A stretch of DNA of 61,156 nt, from positions 1 through 61,156 of the forward strand of contig CAKTZI010000024.1 of the NCBI GenBank assembly GCA_934635385.1, given 5' to 3'. Of this stretch, positions 46,338 to 54,919 are shown piece after piece. How positions within the stretch are numbered: position 1 is the stretch's first letter; each line of letters opens with the position of its first letter. The notes below the pieces were generated by a model. That model searched no databases. It was not told where the DNA came from and saw only the letters and a program-made list of their open reading frames with translations. The position numbers and the translations under genes are program-made. The stretch is from an uncultured Kiritimatiellota bacterium. Lineage in GTDB: Bacteria; Verrucomicrobiota; Kiritimatiellia; RFP12; UBA1067.

Positions 46338-47822
46338 ATGAAGAAGCTGCTGATTGGATTGTTGGTTGGAGGCGTTGCCGGAATCGCCGGCGCGGTTGAT
46401 GCGGAGACGGCGGCGGCGCGCTACGCCGTCGGGGCCGAGCCGGGGTCGGTCATGCTCTCGATCTTCGCGGGGCCTGACACGCGCGGCTTCGCGTGGCACA
46501 CGTCAGCGGACGTCACGCATGGCGCGGTCGTGCTGCTCGAAGGCGACTACGGCGCGTCCGACGCGGCGCGGTTCGCGTCCAAGGGGCGCGTCATTCAAGC
46601 GAAGACGACCCGCGCGAACGATCCGGCGCTGAGTCGCCACACCGCCGTCGCGGACGGCCTCAAGGCGGGCGGCGTCTACTCCTATCGGCTTGGCTGCGAG
46701 GGGCACTGGGCCTACGGACGCTTCACGGTCGGCACGCCTGACGATGGCGTGACGATCGTCAACCTGAACGACGCGCAGACGAAGGACGCGCGCAAGTTCG
46801 CGATGTGGGGGAATGCCAGCCGCGCGGCGGCGGCTGTCGCGGGCGGTGCGGACGCGATCGACTTCATTCTCGAAGGCGGCGACTTCTACGACAGCAACCT
46901 CTACAACGCCGGGCCGAACACGGCGAAGGCGAAGCTGCGCTACCTGCAGTGGGGCATGGCCGCCGATTCCGCGACGCCGCACTTCCCCGGCGTGCCGTGG
47001 GTGCACGCGAGCGGCAACCACGACTACTTCACCTACAAGACCGAAAGCAACGTCGTCGCGGAGAACTTCGCCGTCACGAACAACGGCTACGTCGGCTGCC
47101 ATTCCTTCGACTTCGGCGCGGTTCACGTCGCGACGCTGCCGTGGGTCGACTACGCCTGGCGCAAAGACCGGCATGGGCGCGTCCTCGACTGGCTGCGCGA
47201 CGACCTCGCGGCGACGCGGGCGCGCGGCACGGCGAAATGGACGGTCGTCATGACGCATGCGGGGCCCTACACGACCGGCGACAACATGCGCGGCAAGGAC
47301 TTCGCCGAGAGCGTCTGCGCCTCCAACCTCGTGTTGCGGCTTGGCGCGATCTGTGCGGCGGGCGAGGTCGATCTCGTCCTTCAGGCCCACGACCACACCT
47401 ACTCGAAGACGCGTCCGTACCGCTGGGACGGGCCGGGCTTCACCTTCACGGACGACGACGCGGCGGCGGTCGTGACCGCGCCGACGACGCGCAGGATCGA
47501 CGGGGTGACCTGCGACGTGAACCCGCGCGGCACCTACTACGTGAGCGCGGGCTGCGCCGGACACCGCGTCGGCGAGCTCAAGGACTACGCGGCGGCCGAT
47601 GGCGCGAAGTCGTATCGGCTTCGGCATTTGAAGGTCGCCACGGGCGCGGTCAATGTCGATTCACGTCTCGCGCGAGCGGGCGACGACGCCTCGGCCGACA
47701 CGGGCCGGTCGATGTTTGGCGTCCTCCGCATCGACGGCAGCCGTCTCGTCTATTCCTTCTACACGGTCGAGCGTGACGGCACGGCGAACCTCTACGACGC
47801 TTTCGGCATCGTGAAGGAGTAG
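46338..47822 (+). CDS. secreted purple-acid-phosphatase-like metallophosphoesterase
   Basis: 494 aa from ATG 46338. Signal peptide MKKLLIGLLVGGVAGIAGA. An N-terminal fibronectin-like domain (about 25-130) is followed by a calcineurin-like fold with a recognisable metal-site order: LNDAQTKD, GGDFYDSN, SGNHDYF, VVMTHAGPY and LQAHDHTYSKTRP. The first motif reads NDAQ rather than the usual DxH, and the last has QAHDH where GHxH is typical. The purple-acid-phosphatase-like layout suggests phosphate release from organic phosphates. Third gene after the SUMF1-fold pair, 13 bp downstream. Its last 31 nt overlap the 3' end of the convergent MATE gene. Confidence 0.8.
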   Translation: MKKLLIGLLVGGVAGIAGAVDAETAAARYAVGAEPGSVMLSIFAGPDTRGFAWHTSADVTHGAVVLLEGDYGASDAARFASKGRVIQAKTTRANDPALSRHTAVADGLKAGGVYSYRLGCEGHWAYGRFTVGTPDDGVTIVNLNDAQTKDARKFAMWGNASRAAAAVAGGADAIDFILEGGDFYDSNLYNAGPNTAKAKLRYLQWGMAADSATPHFPGVPWVHASGNHDYFTYKTESNVVAENFAVTNNGYVGCHSFDFGAVHVATLPWVDYAWRKDRHGRVLDWLRDDLAATRARGTAKWTVVMTHAGPYTTGDNMRGKDFAESVCASNLVLRLGAICAAGEVDLVLQAHDHTYSKTRPYRWDGPGFTFTDDDAAAVVTAPTTRRIDGVTCDVNPRGTYYVSAGCAGHRVGELKDYAAADGAKSYRLRHLKVATGAVNVDSRLARAGDDASADTGRSMFGVLRIDGSRLVYSFYTVERDGTANLYDAFGIVKE

Positions 47823-49171
47823 GGCGCGGCGAGAATCGCCGCGTTGACGGCGAGCTGAAGCGGGAACGTCGCGAACAGCAGGGCGGGCGGAAGTCTTCCG
47901 ACGAGCGCGCCGGCGACGAGGGGCATCCAGACGAGGAGCGAGGCGACGACCTGCGCGACGAAGATGCGTCGCGTATTGCCCGTGCCGCGCAGGAATCCGG
48001 TCAGCGCGCTTTGCGTCGCGCGAAAGACGCCCGCGACGGCGAGGATTGTCAGAAAGATGCGTCCCTGCGCCGCGAATGCAGCGCGAGTGGTCGTGTCGCC
48101 GTCCTTGATGAAGGGGCTGAGCGCAAATTCGGGAGACGCGAGGACGAGTCCGAAGAAGACGGCGAACAGGAGGGCGTCAAGTTCGAAGCCCGTGCGGCGG
48201 ATGCGCCGTGCCTCGTCCGCGTGGCCTTCGCCGACGGCCTGTCCCGTGCGGATCATGATGGCCGTCTCGACCGCCGCGAGCAGGGTGTAGAAGAAGTTGT
48301 TGATTGCGAAGCAGGCATTGCCGACGGCGAGCGCGGCAGAGTCCAGCCGTCCGAGCGCGAGGACGAACGCGGTGAAGGTCGTGCTGCCGACGAGGGACGA
48401 GAGGCCGACGGGCAGCCCCGTGCGCAGGAGGTGCGCGGCCTCGGTACGGCGAAAGCGGAGGCGTCCGGCGGCGTGTCCGCGTGCCCGGAAGTCGCGACAA
48501 AGCAGGTCGGTCAGCACACCGCAGGTCGTCGCTTGCGCGAGCACGGCGGCCGCGCCCGCCCCGGCCACGCCCCAGCCGAGGCCGAAGATGAGCAGAGGGT
48601 CGGCGAGGAGGTTGACGCCGCAGCCGACGAGCGCCGCCGTCGCGACGCGCCCCGTCTGGCCGTGTCCGACGAACCACGCGCCAAGCGCGGCGGCGAGCGT
48701 GGCGAGCGCGCCGCCCGCGAGATTGAAGAGGTAGTAGGTCTGCTCATGCGCGCGAATCGCCTCGGCGTGTCCGGCGGCGTTGATCAGGGCGAGGCCGACG
48801 GGCGCGGCGACGAGAAAGACGGGGGCGGCGAACAGCGTCAGCCAGAGGCCCTGCGCGAAAGCGGTCGTCGTCGCGTCGGTCGCGCCGCTTGCGCAGCGCG
48901 CACGGGACAAGCTTTCGGCCTCGTTCACGCCTTTATGCGTTTTGCCTGTCGCGCCCGTGAAGCGCGAGACGATCGCGGCCGAGTAGCCGACGGTGCCGAC
49001 GAGGACGCCGGTGAAGACGCGCGCGAGCATGCCGCCGGGCAGGGTCGCCGCGAGCGCGTCCGCCGACCAGTGGCCGAGAAAGGCGCGGTCGGCGATTTCG
49101 CCCACCGCGATCACGAGCGTGCTGGCGGCGACGGGCAGGGCGAGGCGCGCGAGGTCGGCGAGGCGGCTCAT
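47792..49171 (-). CDS. MATE family efflux transporter
   Basis: 459 aa, twelve predicted helices in two related halves. N-terminal LALPVAASTLVIAVGEIADR and the matching second-half LLRTGLPVGLSSLVGSTTFT are the MATE repeat signatures. Exports drugs or metabolites in exchange for Na+ or H+. The start overlaps the stop of the XylR-like regulator (ATGA), so it should be co-expressed with it and may carry a related sugar or metabolite. Converges with, and overlaps by 31 nt, the phosphoesterase gene. Confidence 0.88.
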   Translation of the reverse strand: MSRLADLARLALPVAASTLVIAVGEIADRAFLGHWSADALAATLPGGMLARVFTGVLVGTVGYSAAIVSRFTGATGKTHKGVNEAESLSRARCASGATDATTTAFAQGLWLTLFAAPVFLVAAPVGLALINAAGHAEAIRAHEQTYYLFNLAGGALATLAAALGAWFVGHGQTGRVATAALVGCGVNLLADPLLIFGLGWGVAGAGAAAVLAQATTCGVLTDLLCRDFRARGHAAGRLRFRRTEAAHLLRTGLPVGLSSLVGSTTFTAFVLALGRLDSAALAVGNACFAINNFFYTLLAAVETAIMIRTGQAVGEGHADEARRIRRTGFELDALLFAVFFGLVLASPEFALSPFIKDGDTTTRAAFAAQGRIFLTILAVAGVFRATQSALTGFLRGTGNTRRIFVAQVVASLLVWMPLVAGALVGRLPPALLFATFPLQLAVNAAILAAPYSFTMPKAS

Positions 49172-50322
49172 GACTTCGGGTGCGCGTGGCGGCGTCGCCA
49201 TTCGCCGGGCGTCAGGCCGAATTTCTTGAGGAAGTGCAGACGCAGGAGGCGCGCCGAGCTCCAGCCCGCGAGGTTCGCGAGCGCGTCCATCGCCAGGCTG
49301 TCGTTCTGAAGCAGGGTCTTCGCCAGTTCCGTGCGCGTTTCGAGAATCGCCTCCTGGATCGTCTGGCCCGTCGCCTTCTTGAACCGGATCTGCGCCATGC
49401 GCGGCGAGCAGGGGAAGAGCGCGGCGACCTCGGCGGCGGCGAGACCGCGCGGCGTTTCGCGGCTGATGAATTCGAGGGCCTTGTAGACCCGTGCGTCCGT
49501 GAGGGCTTCGCGCCGCGTCGAGGTGCGCCGGACGAGTGGGCCGGGGCCGATGCGGTAGTCGGTCGGCGGCGCGCGGCGGCTCTTGTCCGCGAAGACCTCC
49601 GCGAGCCGCAGGCAGGCGAGCATGCCCGCGCGCTCGAATTCGGGGTGGACGCTCGTGAGCGTCGGCACCGTGTTGAGGCAGATCTCCTCGTCGTCGTCCA
49701 CCGAGCAGACGGCCAGCTCGCCGGGCACGGCGATGCCGGAGGCGTGCGCGGCGGCGAGGACTTCGGCGCCGATCGGGTCGTGCGCCGCGAACAGCGCGCA
49801 GGGCTTGGGCAGGTCGGCGAGAAACCGCCGCAGGCGCCGCTGGAAGGCGAGGCTGTTCGCGCGGTCTTCTGCCGACGGACGGAACGTCGTGCAGTCCAGT
49901 CCGTGAAGGGCGAGGATGCGGCGGAACGCGCGTTCCCGCGCGTCGCTCCAGGACTCGCCGTCGGTGCGCGCGCCGACGAAGGCGTAGTGCGGATAGCCGA
50001 GCGAAAGAAGTTCCTTGGCGACGACCTCCGCCGTCGCGGCGTTGTCGTGCATGATGAAGGAGACGTTGCCCGTGAAGCCCTTGGGGCGTTCGGACATGAT
50101 GACGACCGCCGCGCGCCCGTAGTCCGCCGCGTCGAACGGCAGGGCGGTGATGACGCCGTCGGGGTCCCAGAAGGCCATGATCTCCTTCATGGATTCCCCG
50201 GCGGTCGGACGCGGCAGGACGGACAGGCTCCAGCCCCTGCGCTTGGCGGCGCGCGACAGTCCCGCGATCATGCGGGAGTTGGCGGCGCCATGCGTACCCC
50301 TGAACCAGATGATGGTCTTCAT
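49168..50322 (-). CDS. XylR-like transcriptional regulator (second copy)
   Basis: 384 aa from ATG 50322 (MKTIIWFRGTHG); the upstream in-frame extension is promoter sequence. Periplasmic-binding-like sensor (about 1-270, including YPHYAFVGARTDGESWSDAR and CALFAAHDPIGAEVLAAAHA), then an AraC-type HTH pair (about 280-384; AAAEVAALFPCSPRMAQIRF and NLAGWSSARLLRLHFLKKFG). Same layout as the regulator at 35.3-36.4 kb but only moderately similar. Operon with the MATE gene (ATGA overlap). It diverges from the clan-A glycosidase across the 50.3-50.65 kb gap. Confidence 0.85.
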   Translation of the reverse strand: MKTIIWFRGTHGAANSRMIAGLSRAAKRRGWSLSVLPRPTAGESMKEIMAFWDPDGVITALPFDAADYGRAAVVIMSERPKGFTGNVSFIMHDNAATAEVVAKELLSLGYPHYAFVGARTDGESWSDARERAFRRILALHGLDCTTFRPSAEDRANSLAFQRRLRRFLADLPKPCALFAAHDPIGAEVLAAAHASGIAVPGELAVCSVDDDEEICLNTVPTLTSVHPEFERAGMLACLRLAEVFADKSRRAPPTDYRIGPGPLVRRTSTRREALTDARVYKALEFISRETPRGLAAAEVAALFPCSPRMAQIRFKKATGQTIQEAILETRTELAKTLLQNDSLAMDALANLAGWSSARLLRLHFLKKFGLTPGEWRRRHAHPKS

Positions 50323-50334
50323 GCCGCATAGTTT

Positions 50335-50340
50335 ATCATA
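50335..50340 (-). promoter_or_regulatory. probable -10 promoter of the regulator-MATE operon
   Basis: Minus-strand TATGAT lies 12 nt before the ATG, with no ribosome-binding site, so the message is probably nearly leaderless. No extended TG. Confidence 0.5.
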
Positions 50341-50427
50341 TTTGGGCCTCGCGCGTCGGCACACGCGCGTCGGAGCGGGAAGCTGCTCGCTCGGTCTCGT
50401 CGTTCGGGTTTGCGCTTCTCATTGAAG

Positions 50428-50566
50428 ACAATCGGCCGGCTTCAGCCTGCCCTGCCTCGGCGAGACCACGGGCTGCGGGCAAGACCTCTCCGACGCCTGC
50501 AAACCCTCGCAGGACGGTTCGGGAGACTGTCGGCTCCTCCGGGCCAGAAATGCGCGACGGGCCACG
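50428..50566 (-). repeat. short copy C of the dispersed repeat
   Basis: It lies in the 329-bp gap between the divergent regulator and glycosidase genes. It carries the core ACGGTTCGGG (50514-50523) preceded by the hairpin CCTGC/GCAGG (50496-50513), and CTGTCGGCTCCTCCGGGCC (50527-50545). The last is the exact reverse complement of the left inverted end of copies A and B. The first part resembles the other copies only loosely. The orientation label is arbitrary. The rest of the gap holds the two promoters. Confidence 0.65.
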
Positions 50567-50635
50567 AAAAAATCATCATTTCGCATTTTGTTCCTTCGCG
50601 GATTTCGCGCGATGCCCCACTTTCCATGCTCAATA

Positions 50636-50644
50636 TGGTAAAAT
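50636..50644 (+). promoter_or_regulatory. extended -10 promoter of the clan-A glycosidase
   Basis: TGGTAAAAT, ending 7 nt before the ATG at 50652; no ribosome-binding site between, so probably a leaderless mRNA. Confidence 0.65.
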
Positions 50645-50651
50645 GCGCGCC

Positions 50652-53342
50652 ATGAAAGTTCTTCTTCTCGCGATGGCCGTCTTCCTCTCGCTGCACAGCA
50701 GCGCCGCATTCCGCGCCGACTGGACGACGGCCGGGTGCTGGGTGAGCGCCGTGGACAAGGCACGACCCGAAAAGCCGGCGGCAACCTACGTGCGCACGGT
50801 CTCGAACGGCGTCTGCACGGTGCGGATCGACGCGCTGACGAACGCCGTCGTCAAGGTTCGCGTGCCGCTCGGCGACCGCGCGTCTTACGCGGGCAAACGC
50901 ATGACCTACCGGCTCACGACGTCGGCGGACGGCGTGTCCGAGGGGTACGGCACCTTGGAAGGGCAGATCGACCGCACGAACGAAGGGAAGTCGAAGAAGC
51001 ACTTCTGGAAGCCCGCGACCCTGCCGCTCGCCGCCGAGCCGACCGTCTGGCAGCACACGCGCACACTGGACGCACGGCTCACGGATCTCACGTTCACCTA
51101 CGTCCTGCGCGAGCCCGGCGTCTACCGTCTGCACGACTTCGCGCTCTTCGAGGCGCCCGATCCGATGGCTGCCTACGAGCCGGGGCGCAACTATCTCGCG
51201 AACGGCGGCGCGGAACGCGGCTTCTACGCGACGAGCGCGGTCGGCGAGCAGTCGCTGCGGTTCGGGACGCGCGGCGGCGTCATCGAGCAGATGAAGGGAC
51301 GTGTCGCGACGGGGCTCCTGAAGCCCGCGCGCGACGACAAGGTCTTTCGTTCGGGACGGCATTCGTTCCGCCTGCACCGCGCGAAAGGCGAGGAGGGCGA
51401 GTTCTACTTCAATCCCGTGCCGTGGGTGCAGGATCGTACCGCCGTCTTCTCGTTCTGGGCGAAGGCGGCGCGGCGCGCATGGATTTCGGCGGGCTGGCTG
51501 ATCCAGTCCGGCGCGCAATACGATCGCCGCGTCGCCGTCGAGACGAACTGGACGAAGGTCGTCGTCGCCGTGCCGTCCTGGGGCTCGCGCACGGACGGCA
51601 TCGGCGGCTATGGCGACGTGCTGGCGCAGAAGGGCGTGCCCGTCGCCGTGCCGCGCATCGCCGTGCCGGACGGCGTGACGGTCTGGGTGGACGACGCCTT
51701 TGCGACCGTCGGGCGGACGGATGGCGAGGCGACGCCGGCGGCGTTCGCGTCGTCGGCGCGGCTCATCGGGAACGACCGGGGCATCTACCGTCCTGGCGAG
51801 AAGGTCACGGCCGAATTCCGGCTCGTCAACCTGTCCGAGAAGCCTTGCACCTACCGCGTCACGCGCAAGCTTCTCGCGTGGAATGGGCATGAGGCGACGG
51901 ACGCGCGGCGCACGGCGACCGTCACGCTCCAGCCGGGCGAGGAGAAGGCCGTGACGGGCGGAATCATGCCGCCGTCCGCGTGGCGTGGGCCGATGAACGC
52001 GGTCTGGGAGACGCGGGCGGCGACGGGCGACGGCTTGCCGGAAGTCTCGTGCGTCACGTTTGGCGTCCAGCCGCCCTGCACGCGGCTCGCGCGGCGGCTC
52101 TCGGTGAACGTGATGTTCGGCTCGCCCGAGCAGACGCTCGGCTTCCTCAAGGAATTCGGCATCGGCACGACGCGGCTCTGGGCGAACGGACGCGGCTGGC
52201 ATCTCGACGCGGGCTACGCCTACTCGAAGCTCTTCAAGGACAACGGCCTCCGCAACCTGATGGTGCTTGGTACGCCCGCGTCCGTGGACGGCCAGCCGCT
52301 GCGCGGCGAGACGCTTGTGCCGAAGGATCCGACGCCGTGGTTTGACGAGATGCTGCGCCTTGCCGACGCGCATCGCGGCGAAATCGACATCTACGAGTTC
52401 CTGAACGAGTTCAACATCTGGCGCGGACGGATGAAGAACCCCGATCCCACGCGCTTCGACGATCCGACTGTCGAGACCTATGTCGCGCTCGTCTCGAAGT
52501 TCCGTCCGCTCCTGAAGGCGCGCCATCCCGGTGTCCGCCTTGCAGGGCCCTGCACGTGTTCGACCGATCTCGCGTTCATCCAGAAGTTCCTCGACGCGGG
52601 CGGCGGCGCGTACGTCGACCTGATCACCGAACACGCCTACAACGCGAACCCGGACTGTCCCGACTACGGGCGGACGCTCGAACGCGGACGGAAGGCCGCG
52701 CGCGCGGCGGGCGTCGCGGGGTGGGCGCAGACGGAGGCCGGCGCGTGCAGTCCGAACCATCCGCTGCCAGGCCCGATCGACCGCTTCTCGCTCAACCAGG
52801 CGCACGTCGACTTGCGGAACATGATCATCGCGTGGGCAAAGGGGCTCGACCACTATTCGCATTTCATGTTCGCGACGGGACGCCCCGGCGTGGACTGGAA
52901 CCTGACGGCGCTCGGCAACGGCGACAACGGGTTCGGGGATCTGCCGAAGCCGGCGCTCTACGCCTTTCGCGCATGCGCCGACCTGCTGGGCGAGGCGCCA
53001 TGCGTCGCCGAGCCGGATCTCGGCACGGGCGTGAAGTGCTACGTTTTTGACGGCGGCACGGCGCGCGTGGCGGCGATTTGGCAGTGGAACGGTGCGCCGC
53101 GTATGTTGCGTCCCGTCGCGCCGCTTGCGTCCGCGCGCTGGCACGACATGATGGGCGGCGTGCGCGAGGCGGCGGACGGCATCCGGCTTTCGCTGTTTCC
53201 GGCCTATTGCGTGTCGCGTCTGCCGGCGGCGGATTTCGTGCGGGCGTTGCGCGCCTCGCCGCGTGAAGCGGATACGGCCTCGACCGCCGCGCAGGAAGGG
53301 CAGGACGCGAGCGACCCGAACCTGAACCTGCTCGCCCCCTGA
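50652..53342 (+). CDS. secreted multi-domain clan-A (GH39/GH5-like) glycoside hydrolase
   Basis: 896 aa. Signal peptide MKVLLLAMAVFLSLHSSAAF. N-terminal beta-sandwich and CBM-like domains (about 20-350), a fibronectin-like segment (about 370-460), then a TIM barrel (about 475-790). The barrel has the clan-A acid/base in YEFLNEFNIWRG (Asn-Glu pair) and a probable nucleophile Glu in GWAQTEAGAC. A C-terminal beta domain and an unstructured acidic tail end the chain. GH39-like overall; family and substrate unproven. Promoter immediately upstream. A separate promoter for tyrA lies about 60 bp downstream. Confidence 0.72.
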   Translation: MKVLLLAMAVFLSLHSSAAFRADWTTAGCWVSAVDKARPEKPAATYVRTVSNGVCTVRIDALTNAVVKVRVPLGDRASYAGKRMTYRLTTSADGVSEGYGTLEGQIDRTNEGKSKKHFWKPATLPLAAEPTVWQHTRTLDARLTDLTFTYVLREPGVYRLHDFALFEAPDPMAAYEPGRNYLANGGAERGFYATSAVGEQSLRFGTRGGVIEQMKGRVATGLLKPARDDKVFRSGRHSFRLHRAKGEEGEFYFNPVPWVQDRTAVFSFWAKAARRAWISAGWLIQSGAQYDRRVAVETNWTKVVVAVPSWGSRTDGIGGYGDVLAQKGVPVAVPRIAVPDGVTVWVDDAFATVGRTDGEATPAAFASSARLIGNDRGIYRPGEKVTAEFRLVNLSEKPCTYRVTRKLLAWNGHEATDARRTATVTLQPGEEKAVTGGIMPPSAWRGPMNAVWETRAATGDGLPEVSCVTFGVQPPCTRLARRLSVNVMFGSPEQTLGFLKEFGIGTTRLWANGRGWHLDAGYAYSKLFKDNGLRNLMVLGTPASVDGQPLRGETLVPKDPTPWFDEMLRLADAHRGEIDIYEFLNEFNIWRGRMKNPDPTRFDDPTVETYVALVSKFRPLLKARHPGVRLAGPCTCSTDLAFIQKFLDAGGGAYVDLITEHAYNANPDCPDYGRTLERGRKAARAAGVAGWAQTEAGACSPNHPLPGPIDRFSLNQAHVDLRNMIIAWAKGLDHYSHFMFATGRPGVDWNLTALGNGDNGFGDLPKPALYAFRACADLLGEAPCVAEPDLGTGVKCYVFDGGTARVAAIWQWNGAPRMLRPVAPLASARWHDMMGGVREAADGIRLSLFPAYCVSRLPAADFVRALRASPREADTASTAAQEGQDASDPNLNLLAP

Positions 53343-53401
53343 ACGGCGATGTCCCATTGTGCGGACAGCATGCGTCACGGTTGAAGTGCAGACGGGGGAT
53401 T

Positions 53402-53410
53402 TGCTATAAT
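53402..53410 (+). promoter_or_regulatory. extended -10 promoter of tyrA
   Basis: TGCTATAAT, 13 nt before the ATG at 53424; no ribosome-binding site in between. Confidence 0.7.
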
Positions 53411-53423
53411 CTCCCCATATCTG

Positions 53424-54578
53424 ATGCACAAAAGGGATTCAGCAGAACGGGAAGCGGATTCGCGCGCAGACGCGCCGAAGTCGCTGGAAGCGGGGCGCGC
53501 CGAGATCGACGCGATCGACCGCGCGCTTGTGCCGCTCGTCATCCGTCGTCTGCGGGCTGTCCGCGACATCGCCGAGGCGAAGCGGGCGACGGGCCGTGCG
53601 GTCTACGATCCCGTGCGCGAGGAGGCGATTCTCGACGCGGCCGGCGAGGCGGCGGGCGACGACTTTTCGGACGAGGTGAAGACGGTCTTCCGTACGCTCT
53701 TTGACGTCGCGAAGTCGCGCCAGCGCGCGCAGCTCGCGAACACGGCGAAGGCCGGCGACCTCACGCTCGCCGTCGTCGGGATGGGCCTCATCGGCGGCTC
53801 CTTCTACAAGGCCGCGCGGCGGGCGGGCTACGAGACCGTCGCGCTGCACCACGGCGAAAGCGAGGGGCTGTCCAAGGCGGACGTCGTGCTTGTCTGCCTG
53901 CCGCCCGACGTCATCGTGCCGTGGATTCGCGAACACGCCGCCCAGTTCAAGCGCGGCGCGACGGTCATCGACATCTGCGGCGTAAAGACGGAGATCTGCC
54001 GCGCGCTCGCGCAGCTGCCCAAGGACGGCTGGCGGTTCGTCGGCGGGCATCCGATGGCGGGCAAGGAGGTGACGGGGTTCGCGAACTCGACCGCCGACCT
54101 CTTCCTCGGCAAGTCGATGGTGCTGTGTCCGCCGGAGCCGGACGCGGGCGAGTCCGCGCTGGAGAGGCTCTTCCTGTCGCTCGGCTTCGCGCAGGTCGTC
54201 GTCACGACGCCCGCGAAGCACGACGAGATGATCGCCTTCACGAGCCAGCTTGGCCACGTCATCGCCTCGGCCTACGCGCAGGATCCGCGCGTCGCGGAGT
54301 CCGTCGGCTTCTCGGCGGGCAGCTTCGCGAACATGTCGCGCATCGCGACGATCGACCCGGAAACGTGGGCGGCGCTCTATCTCGCCGACCGCGACGCGCT
54401 GCTGACGGTGCTGGACGGCTTCATGGAACGTCTCGGCGCGTTTCGCCGCGCGCTGGATGCGCAGGATGCGTCGGCCCTGAAGGCGTTCATTGCCGCCGGG
54501 GCGGCGGCCAAGCGCGAGGAGCTGGACCGGGCGCGCCGCCGTCTCGCGGGCGTGGCGCATCCGGCTCCTGCGACTTGA
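53424..54578 (+). CDS. tyrA: bifunctional chorismate mutase/prephenate dehydrogenase
   Basis: 384 aa. An N-terminal AroQ-type chorismate mutase (about 18-95; EIDAIDRALVPLVIRRLRAV and AKRATG, with VREEAIL) is followed by a dinucleotide-binding prephenate dehydrogenase (about 110-290; VVGMGLIGGSFYKAARRAGY, VIDICGVKTEICRAL, GGHPMAGKEVTGF) and its helical dimerisation domain. Same two-domain order as enterobacterial TyrA. Converts chorismate to 4-hydroxyphenylpyruvate on the way to tyrosine. Confidence 0.88.
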   Translation: MHKRDSAEREADSRADAPKSLEAGRAEIDAIDRALVPLVIRRLRAVRDIAEAKRATGRAVYDPVREEAILDAAGEAAGDDFSDEVKTVFRTLFDVAKSRQRAQLANTAKAGDLTLAVVGMGLIGGSFYKAARRAGYETVALHHGESEGLSKADVVLVCLPPDVIVPWIREHAAQFKRGATVIDICGVKTEICRALAQLPKDGWRFVGGHPMAGKEVTGFANSTADLFLGKSMVLCPPEPDAGESALERLFLSLGFAQVVVTTPAKHDEMIAFTSQLGHVIASAYAQDPRVAESVGFSAGSFANMSRIATIDPETWAALYLADRDALLTVLDGFMERLGAFRRALDAQDASALKAFIAAGAAAKREELDRARRRLAGVAHPAPAT

Positions 54579-54595
54579 AGGACGAATTGAAGAAT

Positions 54596-54604
54596 TGGTA
54601 TACT
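54596..54604 (+). promoter_or_regulatory. extended -10 promoter of the hydrogenase genes
   Basis: TGGTATACT followed by ACGCTGCG; 56 nt before the ATG at 54661. Confidence 0.65.
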
Positions 54605-54660
54605 ACGCTGCGTCACGCGGGAGACGGTCTCGCGCGTGCGAGAGAGGATGTGTGCGAACG

Positions 54661-54918
54661 ATGATCAAAGTCGAAATCTGCTGCGGAACCGCCTGCTACC
54701 TGCTGGGCGCGGCGAAGATGATGAACTTGGAGGACGAGCTTCCGGCGGACTGCCGTGGGCGCGTCGAGGTCGAGGCGAAGACCTGCCTTGACCTGTGCGA
54801 GCGCGACAGCCTCGGCGGCGCGCCGTACGTGCGCATCAACGGTTCGGAGATCCTGTGCCAGGCGACGCCGGAGAAGGTCGTCGCGCGCGTCCGCGAACTG
54901 CTGGAAGGGGCCGCCTGA
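54661..54918 (+). CDS. small [2Fe-2S] thioredoxin-like ferredoxin
   Basis: 85 aa. Thioredoxin-like [2Fe-2S] fold with Cys pattern ICCGTACY near the start and TCLDLCERD in the second half (Cx3-4C and Cx3C), like the NuoE and HydC type. Such proteins pass electrons to or from [FeFe] hydrogenases. Its gene ends 1 nt before the start of the hydrogenase gene, so the two are co-transcribed. Start at ATG 54661 is chosen because upstream in-frame sequence lacks family similarity. Confidence 0.75.
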   Translation: MIKVEICCGTACYLLGAAKMMNLEDELPADCRGRVEVEAKTCLDLCERDSLGGAPYVRINGSEILCQATPEKVVARVRELLEGAA

Positions 54919-54919
54919 C

